Numbered from the stretch's first letter, positions 1 through 7,111 are shown. The stretch is DNA of 10,924 bases from an uncultured Planctomycetaceae bacterium (GCA_937860165.1 CALMBE010000637.1:1-10924), one strand, 5' to 3'. Translations and numbers: made by a program. The notes: generated from the sequence alone by a model not told the origin.

Positions 1-19
1 CCATGGCACCCTCCATTGT

Positions 20-50
20 GAAAAAGTCATTGGCCCTGCCTATTCCAGTG
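20..50 (-). terminator. Possible terminator at the 3' end of the DUF1015 gene (repeat copy 1)
   Basis: On the minus strand the DUF1015 stop codon lies inside an imperfect stem (CACTGG paired with CCAATG, one mismatch) followed by ACTTTTTC, a T-tract typical of intrinsic termination. The same block recurs at 10620-10646 after acs: GAAAAAGTCATTG is identical in both copies and each has TCCAGTG about 10 nt later. The stem is weak, so termination is uncertain; the repeat is clear. Confidence 0.4.
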
Positions 51-1401
51 GGTTAAAAACTAGCCCGCTGAGGAGTTTTGGGTAGAAATAGGTGCTCTTG
101 GCGGGCATCCGTTCACCGGCATTGGAAATCGCACGGATGTGATCCACGGTGGCGGGCATTACGAGGGCCGCCACTTCAAAGCGGCCACCGCTTCCTTCTT
201 GGCCAGTATGGTCCCGACCTGCTGCGTCGCCATGGCGAAGTCCCTCCACTACTTCCTCGATCGCTCTCACGTACTTGGGTGCCGGGAGGTTGGGACTTGC
301 GAACAAATGGTCAACCACCAAACGGTGCAAGAGACTCACCCCCAGTTCTCGCCAGTCCGCGCAGTGATCGGTCGCTACCTCCGCCATCTTCTTCCTGCCC
401 GCATCGGTGAGTCGAGCACAGGTCCAAGTTTGGTCCTCGGCAGTAAAGAAAGCGAGTGTACCTTGGTCGGATTCGTATTCGATTTCCTCCCACAGGCTGG
501 GGGCCCGATCAGGGCCACTGCCTGCCTGTTCGCAATCAAAGTAGGGACCCAATCGCTCTATCAAGTCACTGCTCTTCATCGGAAGCATTCCACGGAACAA
601 GCGGTGGGTGGGGAGTACGATCATCCCTTGATCACTCATGGATACGCACATCATCAACACAAAGTTCGCAGGGTGTTCACTGTCGAGTGATTTGCCCTGG
701 GCAGTGAGTTCCGCGGCGAGCTCGTCGCGGTAGTTGCACGCGGTCTCGTAGCGGTGATGGCCGTCGGCAATGTAAATCGGGAGGCCGCCCATAGCGGCAA
801 CGAGATCGGTAATGACTCGAATGTCTGACACGGGCCAAATCCGATGCAGGACTCCCAAGTGGTCCGTCGCTTCGAGGGGCGCAACTCCGCGGATCGCCGT
901 TTCCAAAATTTCCTGTGCGGTGTTCTGTTCATCGGGGTAAAGGCCAAAGATCTGGCTGCAATTGGCCCGCAGGGCTTTCCAGAGTTTGAGCCGGTCGGCC
1001 TTCGCTCCACCGTGGGTTTCCTCGTGGGGATAGATGTTCCCTTCGCCGAAGCGTTCGAGCCTGGTGCGACACATAAATCCCCGGCGTGTCATCTCCTGCC
1101 CACCTTCGGTGAACACCTGATGATAAACGTAGACTGCCGGTTCCCCCTCGGTGAAGAGCACCCCTTCGCGGTGCCAATTCCGCATGGTACGGGCAGCCCG
1201 GGTGTAGCGATTGTTGGTCTGGTCGTCGCCCGGCTGGTCTTGACCAAGAATGATCCGCACACAATTGGCCGGGTGGAGTTCAACCAACTGCTGCTGGAGT
1301 TGGCTGTCGATCACGTCATACGGAGGTGCGATGACATTGCTCAGCGAGCCGACATGGGAGAGGTCGTAGCGGACCCCGCGGAAAGCACTAATGTGGGGCA
1401 T
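40..1401 (-). CDS. DUF1015 family protein
   Basis: This 453-residue protein matches the DUF1015 family over its whole length and is slightly longer than the usual 400-430 residues. The N-terminus begins in family style (MPHISAFRGVRY). Conserved blocks follow: APPYDVI at about residues 25-31, a YPHEETH segment at 125-130 with downstream K and DRL residues, and IADGHHRYETA at 211-221. No signal peptide or membrane segment is visible, so it is probably cytosolic. The DGHHR block resembles the signature of ParB/sulfiredoxin-fold enzymes such as the archaeal serine kinase SerK, and DUF1015 genes often lie near serine-biosynthesis genes in other bacteria; a phosphotransfer or serine-related role is inference only. 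The ATG at 1401 is chosen because it gives the family N-terminus, although no Shine-Dalgarno precedes it. The gene stands alone here, divergent from the small-gene pair. Family assignment is secure; function is unknown. Confidence 0.9.
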   Translation of the reverse strand: MPHISAFRGVRYDLSHVGSLSNVIAPPYDVIDSQLQQQLVELHPANCVRIILGQDQPGDDQTNNRYTRAARTMRNWHREGVLFTEGEPAVYVYHQVFTEGGQEMTRRGFMCRTRLERFGEGNIYPHEETHGGAKADRLKLWKALRANCSQIFGLYPDEQNTAQEILETAIRGVAPLEATDHLGVLHRIWPVSDIRVITDLVAAMGGLPIYIADGHHRYETACNYRDELAAELTAQGKSLDSEHPANFVLMMCVSMSDQGMIVLPTHRLFRGMLPMKSSDLIERLGPYFDCEQAGSGPDRAPSLWEEIEYESDQGTLAFFTAEDQTWTCARLTDAGRKKMAEVATDHCADWRELGVSLLHRLVVDHLFASPNLPAPKYVRAIEEVVEGLRHGDAAGRDHTGQEGSGGRFEVAALVMPATVDHIRAISNAGERMPAKSTYFYPKLLSGLVFNPLE

Positions 1402-1402
1402 G

Positions 1403-1430
1403 GGGAGGGTTTAGGGTTCGGGGTTTGGGA
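1403..1430 (-). repeat. Telomere-like heptamer repeat in the DUF1015 leader
   Basis: Read on the minus strand, the bases just before the ATG are successive degenerate heptamers: CCCAAAC, CCCGAAC, CCTAAAC, then CCTCCCC. They occupy the place where a Shine-Dalgarno would normally sit, and none is present. It may be a dispersed microsatellite-like repeat or a C-rich leader; I cannot tell which. Confidence 0.6.
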
Positions 1431-1438
1431 GGTCAGGA

Positions 1439-1444
1439 ATTATC
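1439..1444 (-). promoter_or_regulatory. Possible -10 box for the DUF1015 gene
   Basis: The minus strand reads GATAAT here, one base from TATAAT, about 38 nt upstream of the DUF1015 ATG. No good -35 hexamer lies at the proper distance. The leftmost TTACGTGA site lies just upstream, so the operator could affect both divergent transcripts. Weak evidence. Confidence 0.25.
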
Positions 1445-1451
1445 GCGTTAG

Positions 1452-1521
1452 TTTACGTGAATAGTGGATTGACCGAAATCCCTTCACGTAACTTCCCAAC
1501 AGAGTATAATGCTTTACGTGA
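1452..1521 (+). promoter_or_regulatory. Triple operator: three TTTACGTGA-type sites
   Basis: Three copies of one motif lie in the divergent region: TTTACGTGAA at 1452-1461, its inverse TTCACGTAA at 1483-1491, and TTTACGTGA at 1513-1521. Sites 1 and 2 form a perfect 9-bp inverted repeat. The ACGT centres are 31 and 30 bp apart, about three helical turns, so all three would face the same side of the helix. Site 2 covers the -35 hexamer and site 3 the expected transcription start of the small-gene pair. That geometry fits repression, most simply by one of the two small proteins; the identity of the binder is inference. Confidence 0.7.
1483..1510 (+). promoter_or_regulatory. Sigma70-type promoter of the small-gene pair
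   Basis: The -35 candidate TTCACG (1483-1488) and a perfect -10 TATAAT (1505-1510) are separated by 16 bp. Transcription would begin near 1517. This excludes the earlier in-frame ATG at 1509, which overlaps the -10 box, and favours the ATG at 1548 (or 1527) as the first start codon. Confidence 0.65.
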
Positions 1522-1547
1522 CCATAATGTTTTATGAACGGATTCGC

Positions 1548-1772
1548 ATGCATCCCAACAAGCACATCCGCGAGGCCTTGAAGTATGCCGAGGTGCAAGG
1601 CTGGGCGTTTGCAAAATCACACGGTCACGCCTATGGCAGAATTCGTTGCTGCTTTCGTCACAGCGACTGCCAAATGTGGATTTGGTCGACACCGCGAAAT
1701 CCTGAGGGACATGTCCGGCGGATTCGAAAGACCGTAGAGGCGTGTCCTGGAGAAGATACTTATGACTCCTGA
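1548..1772 (+). CDS. HicA-like small protein, possible toxin
   Basis: This 74-residue basic protein has a HicA-like layout. An N-terminal helix (HIREALKYAEVQGW, residues 6-19) is followed by a KSHGHAYGRI block at 23-32 that resembles the HicA Ser-His active-site strand, then an IWSTPRNPEGH block at 45-55 leading into an Arg/Lys-rich helix. Cysteines occur at 34, 35, 41 and 66. HicA proteins are small dsRBD-fold mRNA interferases; similar stand-alone proteins are seen in many bacteria, usually annotated as hypothetical. The start at 1548 is chosen because ATG 1509 overlaps the promoter -10 box and ATG 1527 would add seven residues ahead of MHPNKHIREAL without any visible ribosome site; the site before 1548 is also weak. 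Its 3' end overlaps the next gene by 11 nt. RNase activity and toxicity are inference; the partner is not a recognisable HicB. Confidence 0.65.
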   Translation: MHPNKHIREALKYAEVQGWAFAKSHGHAYGRIRCCFRHSDCQMWIWSTPRNPEGHVRRIRKTVEACPGEDTYDS

Positions 1773-2001
1773 ATTCTACATAGTTCTGAAAGAGCGCGAA
1801 CCTGATGATTCACTTGCGGACGCTGTTTATGAGGCCGGATTTGATGATTCGAGCTTCGTAATGCGAGGCGGCCACGCGGCGATTTGGGTCACTGACCGAC
1901 AAGGCGAATTGACCGAGCTTGTTCGTGAAGCAATCATGCAGGCTCGAAAGGGGGGACTAAACGTCAACCACGTGGAAATCGAAAGCGAAGTCTTTGCCTG
2001 A
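1762..2001 (+). CDS. Small partner protein of the HicA-like gene, possible antitoxin
   Basis: This 79-residue acidic protein starts inside the preceding gene, with GGAG (1749-1752) about nine bases before its ATG, so the two are almost certainly co-translated. The pattern suggests a ferredoxin-like alpha/beta fold: strand FYIVLKE (5-11), helix LADAVYEAG (18-26), a conserved-looking FDDS (27-30), strand HAAIWVTDR (38-46), helix LTELVREAIMQARKG (50-64), then strand VEIE (71-74). I recall similar small proteins with an AGxDD motif next to HicA-like genes, but I know of no assigned function. It has no helix-turn-helix or ribbon-helix-helix that I can see, so whether it binds the upstream operator is open. 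The opposite charge of the two products fits a complex. Confidence 0.65.
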   Translation: MTPEFYIVLKEREPDDSLADAVYEAGFDDSSFVMRGGHAAIWVTDRQGELTELVREAIMQARKGGLNVNHVEIESEVFA

Positions 2002-2010
2002 CAAACACAT

Positions 2011-2035
2011 AAAAAAACGCCGGCATGCGCCGGCG
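2011..2035 (-). terminator. Intrinsic terminator of ahcY
   Basis: On the minus strand a perfect 7-bp GC stem (CGCCGGC, GCAT loop, GCCGGCG) is followed at once by seven T residues. It lies 33 nt beyond the ahcY stop codon and faces the convergent small-gene pair, whose last codon is at 1999-2001. The plus strand has no T-tract after the stem, so it acts for ahcY. Confidence 0.92.
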
Positions 2036-2067
2036 GTTCGTTGGTCTCGTCGCTAAGCCGCAAGCGG

Positions 2068-3423
<1,356 letters not shown>

Positions 3424-3427
3424 GTTC

Positions 3428-3539
3428 GGTAAACTCCTATGGGAATCAGGGACGGAACAACTGCGAGGGGGCGGCGTCACTGGCAATCAGAGAATTTCCG
3501 CCTATTTGTATCAAATCTAACGATTGTAATGAGTTTACC
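3428..3539 (-). promoter_or_regulatory. Possible structured leader masking the ahcY ribosome site
   Basis: In the minus-strand transcript GGUAAACUC (3539-3531) is perfectly complementary to GAGUUUACC (3436-3428), which contains the last three bases of the AGGAG ribosome site. The 94 nt between the arms can form a GGCGG/CCGCC stem (3502-3498 with 3474-3470) and a weak CAAUC-type hairpin near 3528-3514, giving a three-way-junction outline like a riboswitch aptamer. I do not recognise a known SAM or SAH riboswitch consensus. Function is inference. Confidence 0.4.
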
Positions 3540-3544
3540 CGACG

Positions 3545-3556
3545 AGGGGGCCCCCT
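3545..3556. repeat. GC palindrome after the trpF stop codon
   Basis: AGGGGGCCCCCT is a perfect 12-bp palindrome 17 nt beyond the trpF stop. It has no loop and no T-tract on either strand, so it is not an intrinsic terminator; it could be a protein site or chance in GC-rich DNA. Confidence 0.4.
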
Positions 3557-3573
3557 TCAAGGCAAGCAATCGC

Positions 3574-4248
3574 TCAGCCCTCGGTTTCCCGAAAGGCCTC
3601 GAGAGCCTCACTGACGAATTGTCTTACCTTGGCAGCACTTTTCAGTCCTGGGGAATCTTCCACTCCTCCGGCCACGTCGACGCCAAACGGCCTGGCAAGG
3701 GCAATCGCGCGCGCGACATTTGAGGGATTCAGCCCACCGGCTAGCAGCAGAGGAAGTGCCAGTCTTTTTTCGCTTAGGTGGCGTATGAGATCGCCTACGG
3801 ACTGCCAATCCAGCGTTTGACCAGTCCCGCCAAAAATGCCCGGTGCAGCCGCATCGACCAGAATAGCATCCGGCATGCGACCGGCCTGCTGGCAGTTTTG
3901 TAGATCTGCGATTACTTCTGTCGAGGTTCTCGAACGATAGACCCTGAGGATGCGGACCTCAGAGGTAATGTCGTTCAAATAGTCGGGAGGTTCGTCCCCA
4001 TGCAACTGGACCCAGTCGAGTCTCAGCGAATTCGCTGTGCGATTCACTTCTTGCGCATCAGCGTTCACAAAGACGCCGACTTTGGCAACTTGCCCGGCAA
4101 CCGCAGCGGCAATCTCCTGCGCCCGCTCCAGGTGAACAAACCGCGTGCTGCTAGGAACAAAATTCAAGCCAATCGCATCTGCACCGGCCTCGACCGCTGA
4201 GTGTGCGTCGACTGGTCGAGTGATACCACAAATCTTGATGCGAAACAT
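3574..4248 (-). CDS. trpF: Phosphoribosylanthranilate isomerase
   Basis: TrpF catalyses the Amadori rearrangement of N-(5-phosphoribosyl)anthranilate in tryptophan synthesis, in the cytosol, with a (beta/alpha)8 barrel. The 224-residue length is normal for a single-function enzyme. Diagnostic blocks are KICGIT at 5-10 with the catalytic Cys7, QLHGDE at 81-86, ILVDAAAPG at 129-137 with the catalytic Asp132, GGTGQTLDW at 140-148 and LAGGLNPSNV at 169-178. The C-terminal phosphate loop reads GVDVAGGVEDSPG, where many homologues have two serines after VDV. No other trp genes are nearby, so this is an isolated trpF. The ATG at 4248 gives the family N-terminus; the ribosome site before it is weak. 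It is divergent from the ATPase gene and lies upstream of ahcY on the same strand. Confidence 0.96.
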   Translation of the reverse strand: MFRIKICGITRPVDAHSAVEAGADAIGLNFVPSSTRFVHLERAQEIAAAVAGQVAKVGVFVNADAQEVNRTANSLRLDWVQLHGDEPPDYLNDITSEVRILRVYRSRTSTEVIADLQNCQQAGRMPDAILVDAAAPGIFGGTGQTLDWQSVGDLIRHLSEKRLALPLLLAGGLNPSNVARAIALARPFGVDVAGGVEDSPGLKSAAKVRQFVSEALEAFRETEG

Positions 4249-4508
4249 GGGTCACCGAGTGCGATGGTGCTTGTCAGCCAGAAAGTAGGGATTATGCATT
4301 CTCGCCGCGAATTAGTGGGGGTCAAGCACCCATCATTCCGATTGCACCACTTCAGCACAATCTCTGAGAAAGCCGATGGATGAGTATGAGTGTTTATGTC
4401 GGTTGAGGTAAAATCCATTTCGGGTGAGTTTACCCACCGGTCCGAAGTGAACTCTGTTTTCTGGCGTACGCCTAAGCTACACACTTTGCAGATACCAGGA
4501 TATTGGCC
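4249..4508. other. Divergent spacer between trpF and the ATPase gene
   Basis: This 260-bp stretch must hold the start signals for both flanking genes, but I find no convincing -35/-10 pair on either strand. It contains a small GGGT/ACCC hairpin (4319-4331), the 10-mer GAGTTTACCC at 4426-4435 that also occurs in the ahcY leader at 3531-3540, and a perfect 10-bp palindrome GGCGTACGCC at 4463-4472, 36 nt before the ATPase start, which could be an operator. Short open frames across it have no coding character. Confidence 0.5.
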
Positions 4509-6014
4509 ATGGAAGAACTCCCGCAACACGATCGATTTGCGAGACCATTCGTCGCGGCACCAGATCCTGATCGATATTTTCCGGCCACTGCCATCGAGGA
4601 AGCCCGGCGGAAAATAACGCGGGCCATCGACCGGGGGGAGGGTCCCACGCTGCTAATTGGTGGCACGGGCACGGGCAAATCGTTACTGTTGGAAGTTCTT
4701 ACTCGACATTACAGCAATAAAACTTCCTGCGTCCTCTTGATCGGTGCCCAGGTTTGCACCCGGCGTTCGTTGTTTCAGTCGATTCTGTTTCAATTGGATT
4801 TACCCTATCGTGACCTGGACGAAGGGGAATTGCGGCTGGCGCTGCTCGAACATCTTCGACCTCGAAACGGCCAGGCTCGGCGTTTGCTTCTCCTAGTCGA
4901 TGAGGCCGATTCGCTCCCCACACGCTTGCTCGAAGAATTGCGGGCTTTAACGAACATCTCGGTGGGTGGGCAACTGCTGCTGAGCATGGTACTGGTAGGC
5001 TCGGCCGTGCTCGAAGAAAGATTCACGGACCCCGATCTCGATGCCTTGACTCAAAGAATCTCGCACCGTTGTTACTTGGCCGCTTTGGGACGAGATGAAA
5101 CCTTTCAATATTTAAGGGCTCAAGTCGCGGCCGTGGGGATAGACCCCCAGAAATTGTTCACCGACGACGGACTCGATGCCATTTTCACAGCCACCGACGG
5201 AGTCCCCCGTTTGATCAATCAACTCGGTGACCAATTGATCTGGATTGTCGAAGAAACGGGTTGTGCTCCGGTCGATGCCACCATTGTCCAACAAGCATGG
5301 TCTGAGTTGCAGCAACTTCCCGCCCCCTGGAACCTTAAAAACATCGAATTCCACGATTCGTCAGTCGAGTACGGCGAGTTGGGCTTGGAAGAGGACGATT
5401 TCGTCGACGACGATTCGGACGAGATGCCGGCCTTGCTTCCCATCTCCGGACGTCAAACGAAACCAAGTTATGGGGAAGGAATTGAGTATCTCGATTCGAT
5501 CGCGACCACGGAAACTTTGATGGAAGAATTTGAGAGCCTGCAGCCGAATATCCCGACCGTAGAATTAGATGCTCACAGCCCTCAGGCAACAAGGAATCCT
5601 TTTGCGGAAGATTTCGAGTTGGAAGAACCGGTAGTCGATAGATATCAGGAATTCGAGGCAGCCCTGCTGGCGCGTGCCCCGCGCGTGGTCAATCGACTCG
5701 ATTCAGTCTTCTCCGAACAACTCCACACCTGCGAAGGTGATCTTCGAGTTAAGTCGGCCGCCAGTGCCGAAGCGATCACGCAGGAACCACCTTCCGAACA
5801 ACAGCCGATCCCCCATGTTTTAGAGAATCTTGGCAGCACTCAAGTTATCGAGTTCGAGGCATTGAATCCCCTCGAAAACGTGACACTCACTCCAGGAGAT
5901 ATCTTGATAGTGGAGGACGACGAGTCCCGCGGACCCGAGATCGTGCCGAGTCGCAACTACCGTCGCTTGTTTAGCAGTCTCGAAAAGGGAACGCGTCCCA
6001 CTCGGTTTGCGTGA
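4509..6014 (+). CDS. ExeA/GspA-like AAA+ ATPase with long acidic C-terminal tail
   Basis: The first 270 residues of this 501-residue protein form an AAA+ ATPase of the ExeA/GspA (AAA_22) type. It has Walker A GGTGTGKS at 51-58, Walker B LLLLVDEAD at 126-133, a QRISHR arginine segment at 182-187 and the sensor-2-like GVPRLINQL at 231-239, close to the GIPRxIN motif of the family. ExeA-type proteins assist secretin assembly; related ATPases serve transposition. The remaining 230 residues are acidic and low-complexity (for example EEDDFVDDDSDE at about 297-308), with no visible membrane segment or peptidoglycan-binding domain, unlike classical ExeA. ATG 4509 is chosen over the in-frame TTG 4503 because AGGA lies eight bases upstream of it. 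The glycosyltransferase gene follows after 40 nt. No secretion or transposase genes are nearby, so the cellular role is open. Confidence 0.85.
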   Translation: MEELPQHDRFARPFVAAPDPDRYFPATAIEEARRKITRAIDRGEGPTLLIGGTGTGKSLLLEVLTRHYSNKTSCVLLIGAQVCTRRSLFQSILFQLDLPYRDLDEGELRLALLEHLRPRNGQARRLLLLVDEADSLPTRLLEELRALTNISVGGQLLLSMVLVGSAVLEERFTDPDLDALTQRISHRCYLAALGRDETFQYLRAQVAAVGIDPQKLFTDDGLDAIFTATDGVPRLINQLGDQLIWIVEETGCAPVDATIVQQAWSELQQLPAPWNLKNIEFHDSSVEYGELGLEEDDFVDDDSDEMPALLPISGRQTKPSYGEGIEYLDSIATTETLMEEFESLQPNIPTVELDAHSPQATRNPFAEDFELEEPVVDRYQEFEAALLARAPRVVNRLDSVFSEQLHTCEGDLRVKSAASAEAITQEPPSEQQPIPHVLENLGSTQVIEFEALNPLENVTLTPGDILIVEDDESRGPEIVPSRNYRRLFSSLEKGTRPTRFA

Positions 6015-6054
6015 TCCCCCGAACTGAGTACGGACTTCGCCAGCGATTCTCACT

Positions 6055-6807
6055 ATGAGTACCTCCGGTTCCATTCTTGTAGGTTTGGCGACTTACAATG
6101 AGTTGTTGAATCTTCCCTCACTTGTCGAGGCAATTCACGCAGAACTCCCCGAGGCAGGGGTACTGGTGGTCGACGATAATTCGCCTGACGGGACTGGCCG
6201 CTGGTGCCAAGAGTTCTCTACGGGCCATTCGTGGCTCGAGGTAATCTCCCGCCCGGAAAAAATGGGCCTGGGAACGGCCCTTGCGTTGTTAATGCAATCT
6301 GCCATCGAAAGGGGCGTGACCCACTTGGTGACACTCGATGCGGACTGGAGTCATCCCCCCGCGCGACTTCAGGCAATGCTGCTACAAGCCGTCGATTCCG
6401 ATGTGGTAATCGGATCCCGGTATTGTCCCGGCGGGCAGATCTCGGGTTGGCCATGGCAAAGGCGATTCACGAGTCGGTGCATCAATACACTTTCTCGGCT
6501 GATCATGGGATTGCCGATTCGAGATTGCAGCGGAAACTTCCGCATCTACCGCACGGCAATTTTAGAAAAAGTGCGCTGGGAGAATTTGAATTCTCCCGGC
6601 TACGCGTTCATCGAAGAAATCTTGTGGGAACTAAAACTTGCCGGGGCCCGCTTTGCGGAAGTACCGATTCTGTTCACCGATCGTAAGGCAGGCGATTCAA
6701 AATTGTCTTTCTCGGAAATTGCCGGTGCCGGCCGCATGATTGCCGGCTTGGTGAAAAAACGATTGAGTTCTTTTTCCCATTCTCCCAATCCTAATGCGTT
6801 AGGTTGA
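6055..6807 (+). CDS. Family 2 glycosyltransferase, DPM1-like (polyprenyl-phosphate sugar synthase)
   Basis: The 250-residue protein has the GT-A layout of dolichyl/polyprenyl-phosphate mannose synthases: TYNE at 13-16, VVDDNSPDGTG at 38-48, the DAD metal-binding motif within DADWSHPP at 95-102, GSRYCPGG at 120-127, DCSGNFRIYR at 157-166 and EVPILFTDRKAGDSKLS at 202-218. Such enzymes move a sugar from a nucleotide donor (GDP-mannose for DPM1) to a polyprenyl phosphate at the cytoplasmic membrane face. There is no C-terminal membrane segment, so it is a soluble or peripheral DPM1-only form; the donor sugar cannot be read from sequence. It follows the ATPase gene by 40 nt, probably in one transcript. 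No clear ribosome site precedes the ATG. The last codons lie in a small hairpin (6786-6806). Confidence 0.9.
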   Translation: MSTSGSILVGLATYNELLNLPSLVEAIHAELPEAGVLVVDDNSPDGTGRWCQEFSTGHSWLEVISRPEKMGLGTALALLMQSAIERGVTHLVTLDADWSHPPARLQAMLLQAVDSDVVIGSRYCPGGQISGWPWQRRFTSRCINTLSRLIMGLPIRDCSGNFRIYRTAILEKVRWENLNSPGYAFIEEILWELKLAGARFAEVPILFTDRKAGDSKLSFSEIAGAGRMIAGLVKKRLSSFSHSPNPNALG

Positions 6808-6824
6808 ACGGGAGAAAGAAAAGG

Positions 6825-6959
6825 GCCACGGAATGTCACGGATTAAACACGGATCATTGGGAGTGTTGCTATCGGGGGCAGCAGTCGAGTTCGTCCCAGA
6901 AAGAAAGAACCTATTATTCCTTTTGAATATCCGCGTTTAATCCGTGTTTCATCCGTGGC
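6825..6959. repeat. Inverted repeat with phased CACGGA boxes
   Basis: The left arm (6825-6858) and right arm (6926-6959) are 34 bp each and nearly exact inverse copies, differing by a one-base shift and a few substitutions. Each arm holds three CACGGA boxes (TCCGTG or TCCGCG in the right arm). Box spacing is 10 and 11 bp on the left and 11 and 11 bp on the right, close to one helical turn. The 67-bp centre shows no gene. I recall similar CCGTG-rich strings between genes in planctomycetes and other environmental bacteria; this is recollection, not a search. Confidence 0.75.
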
Positions 6960-6984
6960 TAATGCATCCCTGGCATAGTGAGCC

Positions 6985-7005
6985 GCACGGCCCGGGGGGC
7001 CATGC
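6985..7005 (-). repeat. GC-rich hairpin in the pfkA upstream spacer
   Basis: GCACGGCCC (6985-6993), three G, then GGGCCATGC (6997-7005) form a 9-bp stem. The single non-Watson-Crick position is C-A in plus-strand RNA but a G-U wobble in minus-strand RNA, so it folds best on the minus strand. No T-tract follows on either side. Probably a dispersed intergenic hairpin. Confidence 0.6.
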
Positions 7006-7111
7006 TACGGAATGTAATGTAACGATTGCAGGGATTGTCTGGCCCCAGGCGGCGTGTCGATTTGCCGCTGCCGGTGCAGATTCTCGGATTCGCCTCCGCT
7101 TCGACCTATGT

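Noticed and set aside
844..1464. Long plus-strand open frame (206 codons) opposite the DUF1015 gene
   Set aside because: It mirrors a clearly conserved protein on the other strand, has no recognisable domain and arises from GC-rich codon bias.
1509..1547. Upstream in-frame ATG 1509 for the HicA-like gene
   Set aside because: It overlaps the TATAAT box and lies before the expected transcription start.
3424..3573. Known SAM or SAH riboswitch upstream of ahcY
   Set aside because: The conserved core sequences of the SAH, SAM-I, SAM-II and SAM/SAH classes that I know are not present; only an unclassified structure is reported.
4201..4383. Short plus-strand open frame in the trpF-ATPase spacer
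   Set aside because: Overlaps the trpF start, no ribosome site and no coding character.
4509..6014. TniB-type transposition ATPase
   Set aside because: No transposase or transposon ends nearby, and the long acidic tail and the glycosyltransferase neighbour do not fit a Tn7/Tn5053-like element.
6825..6959. Insertion sequence with terminal inverted repeats
   Set aside because: Only 67 bp lie between the arms, there is no transposase, and no clear target-site duplication is visible; a MITE-like origin cannot be excluded but is not supported.
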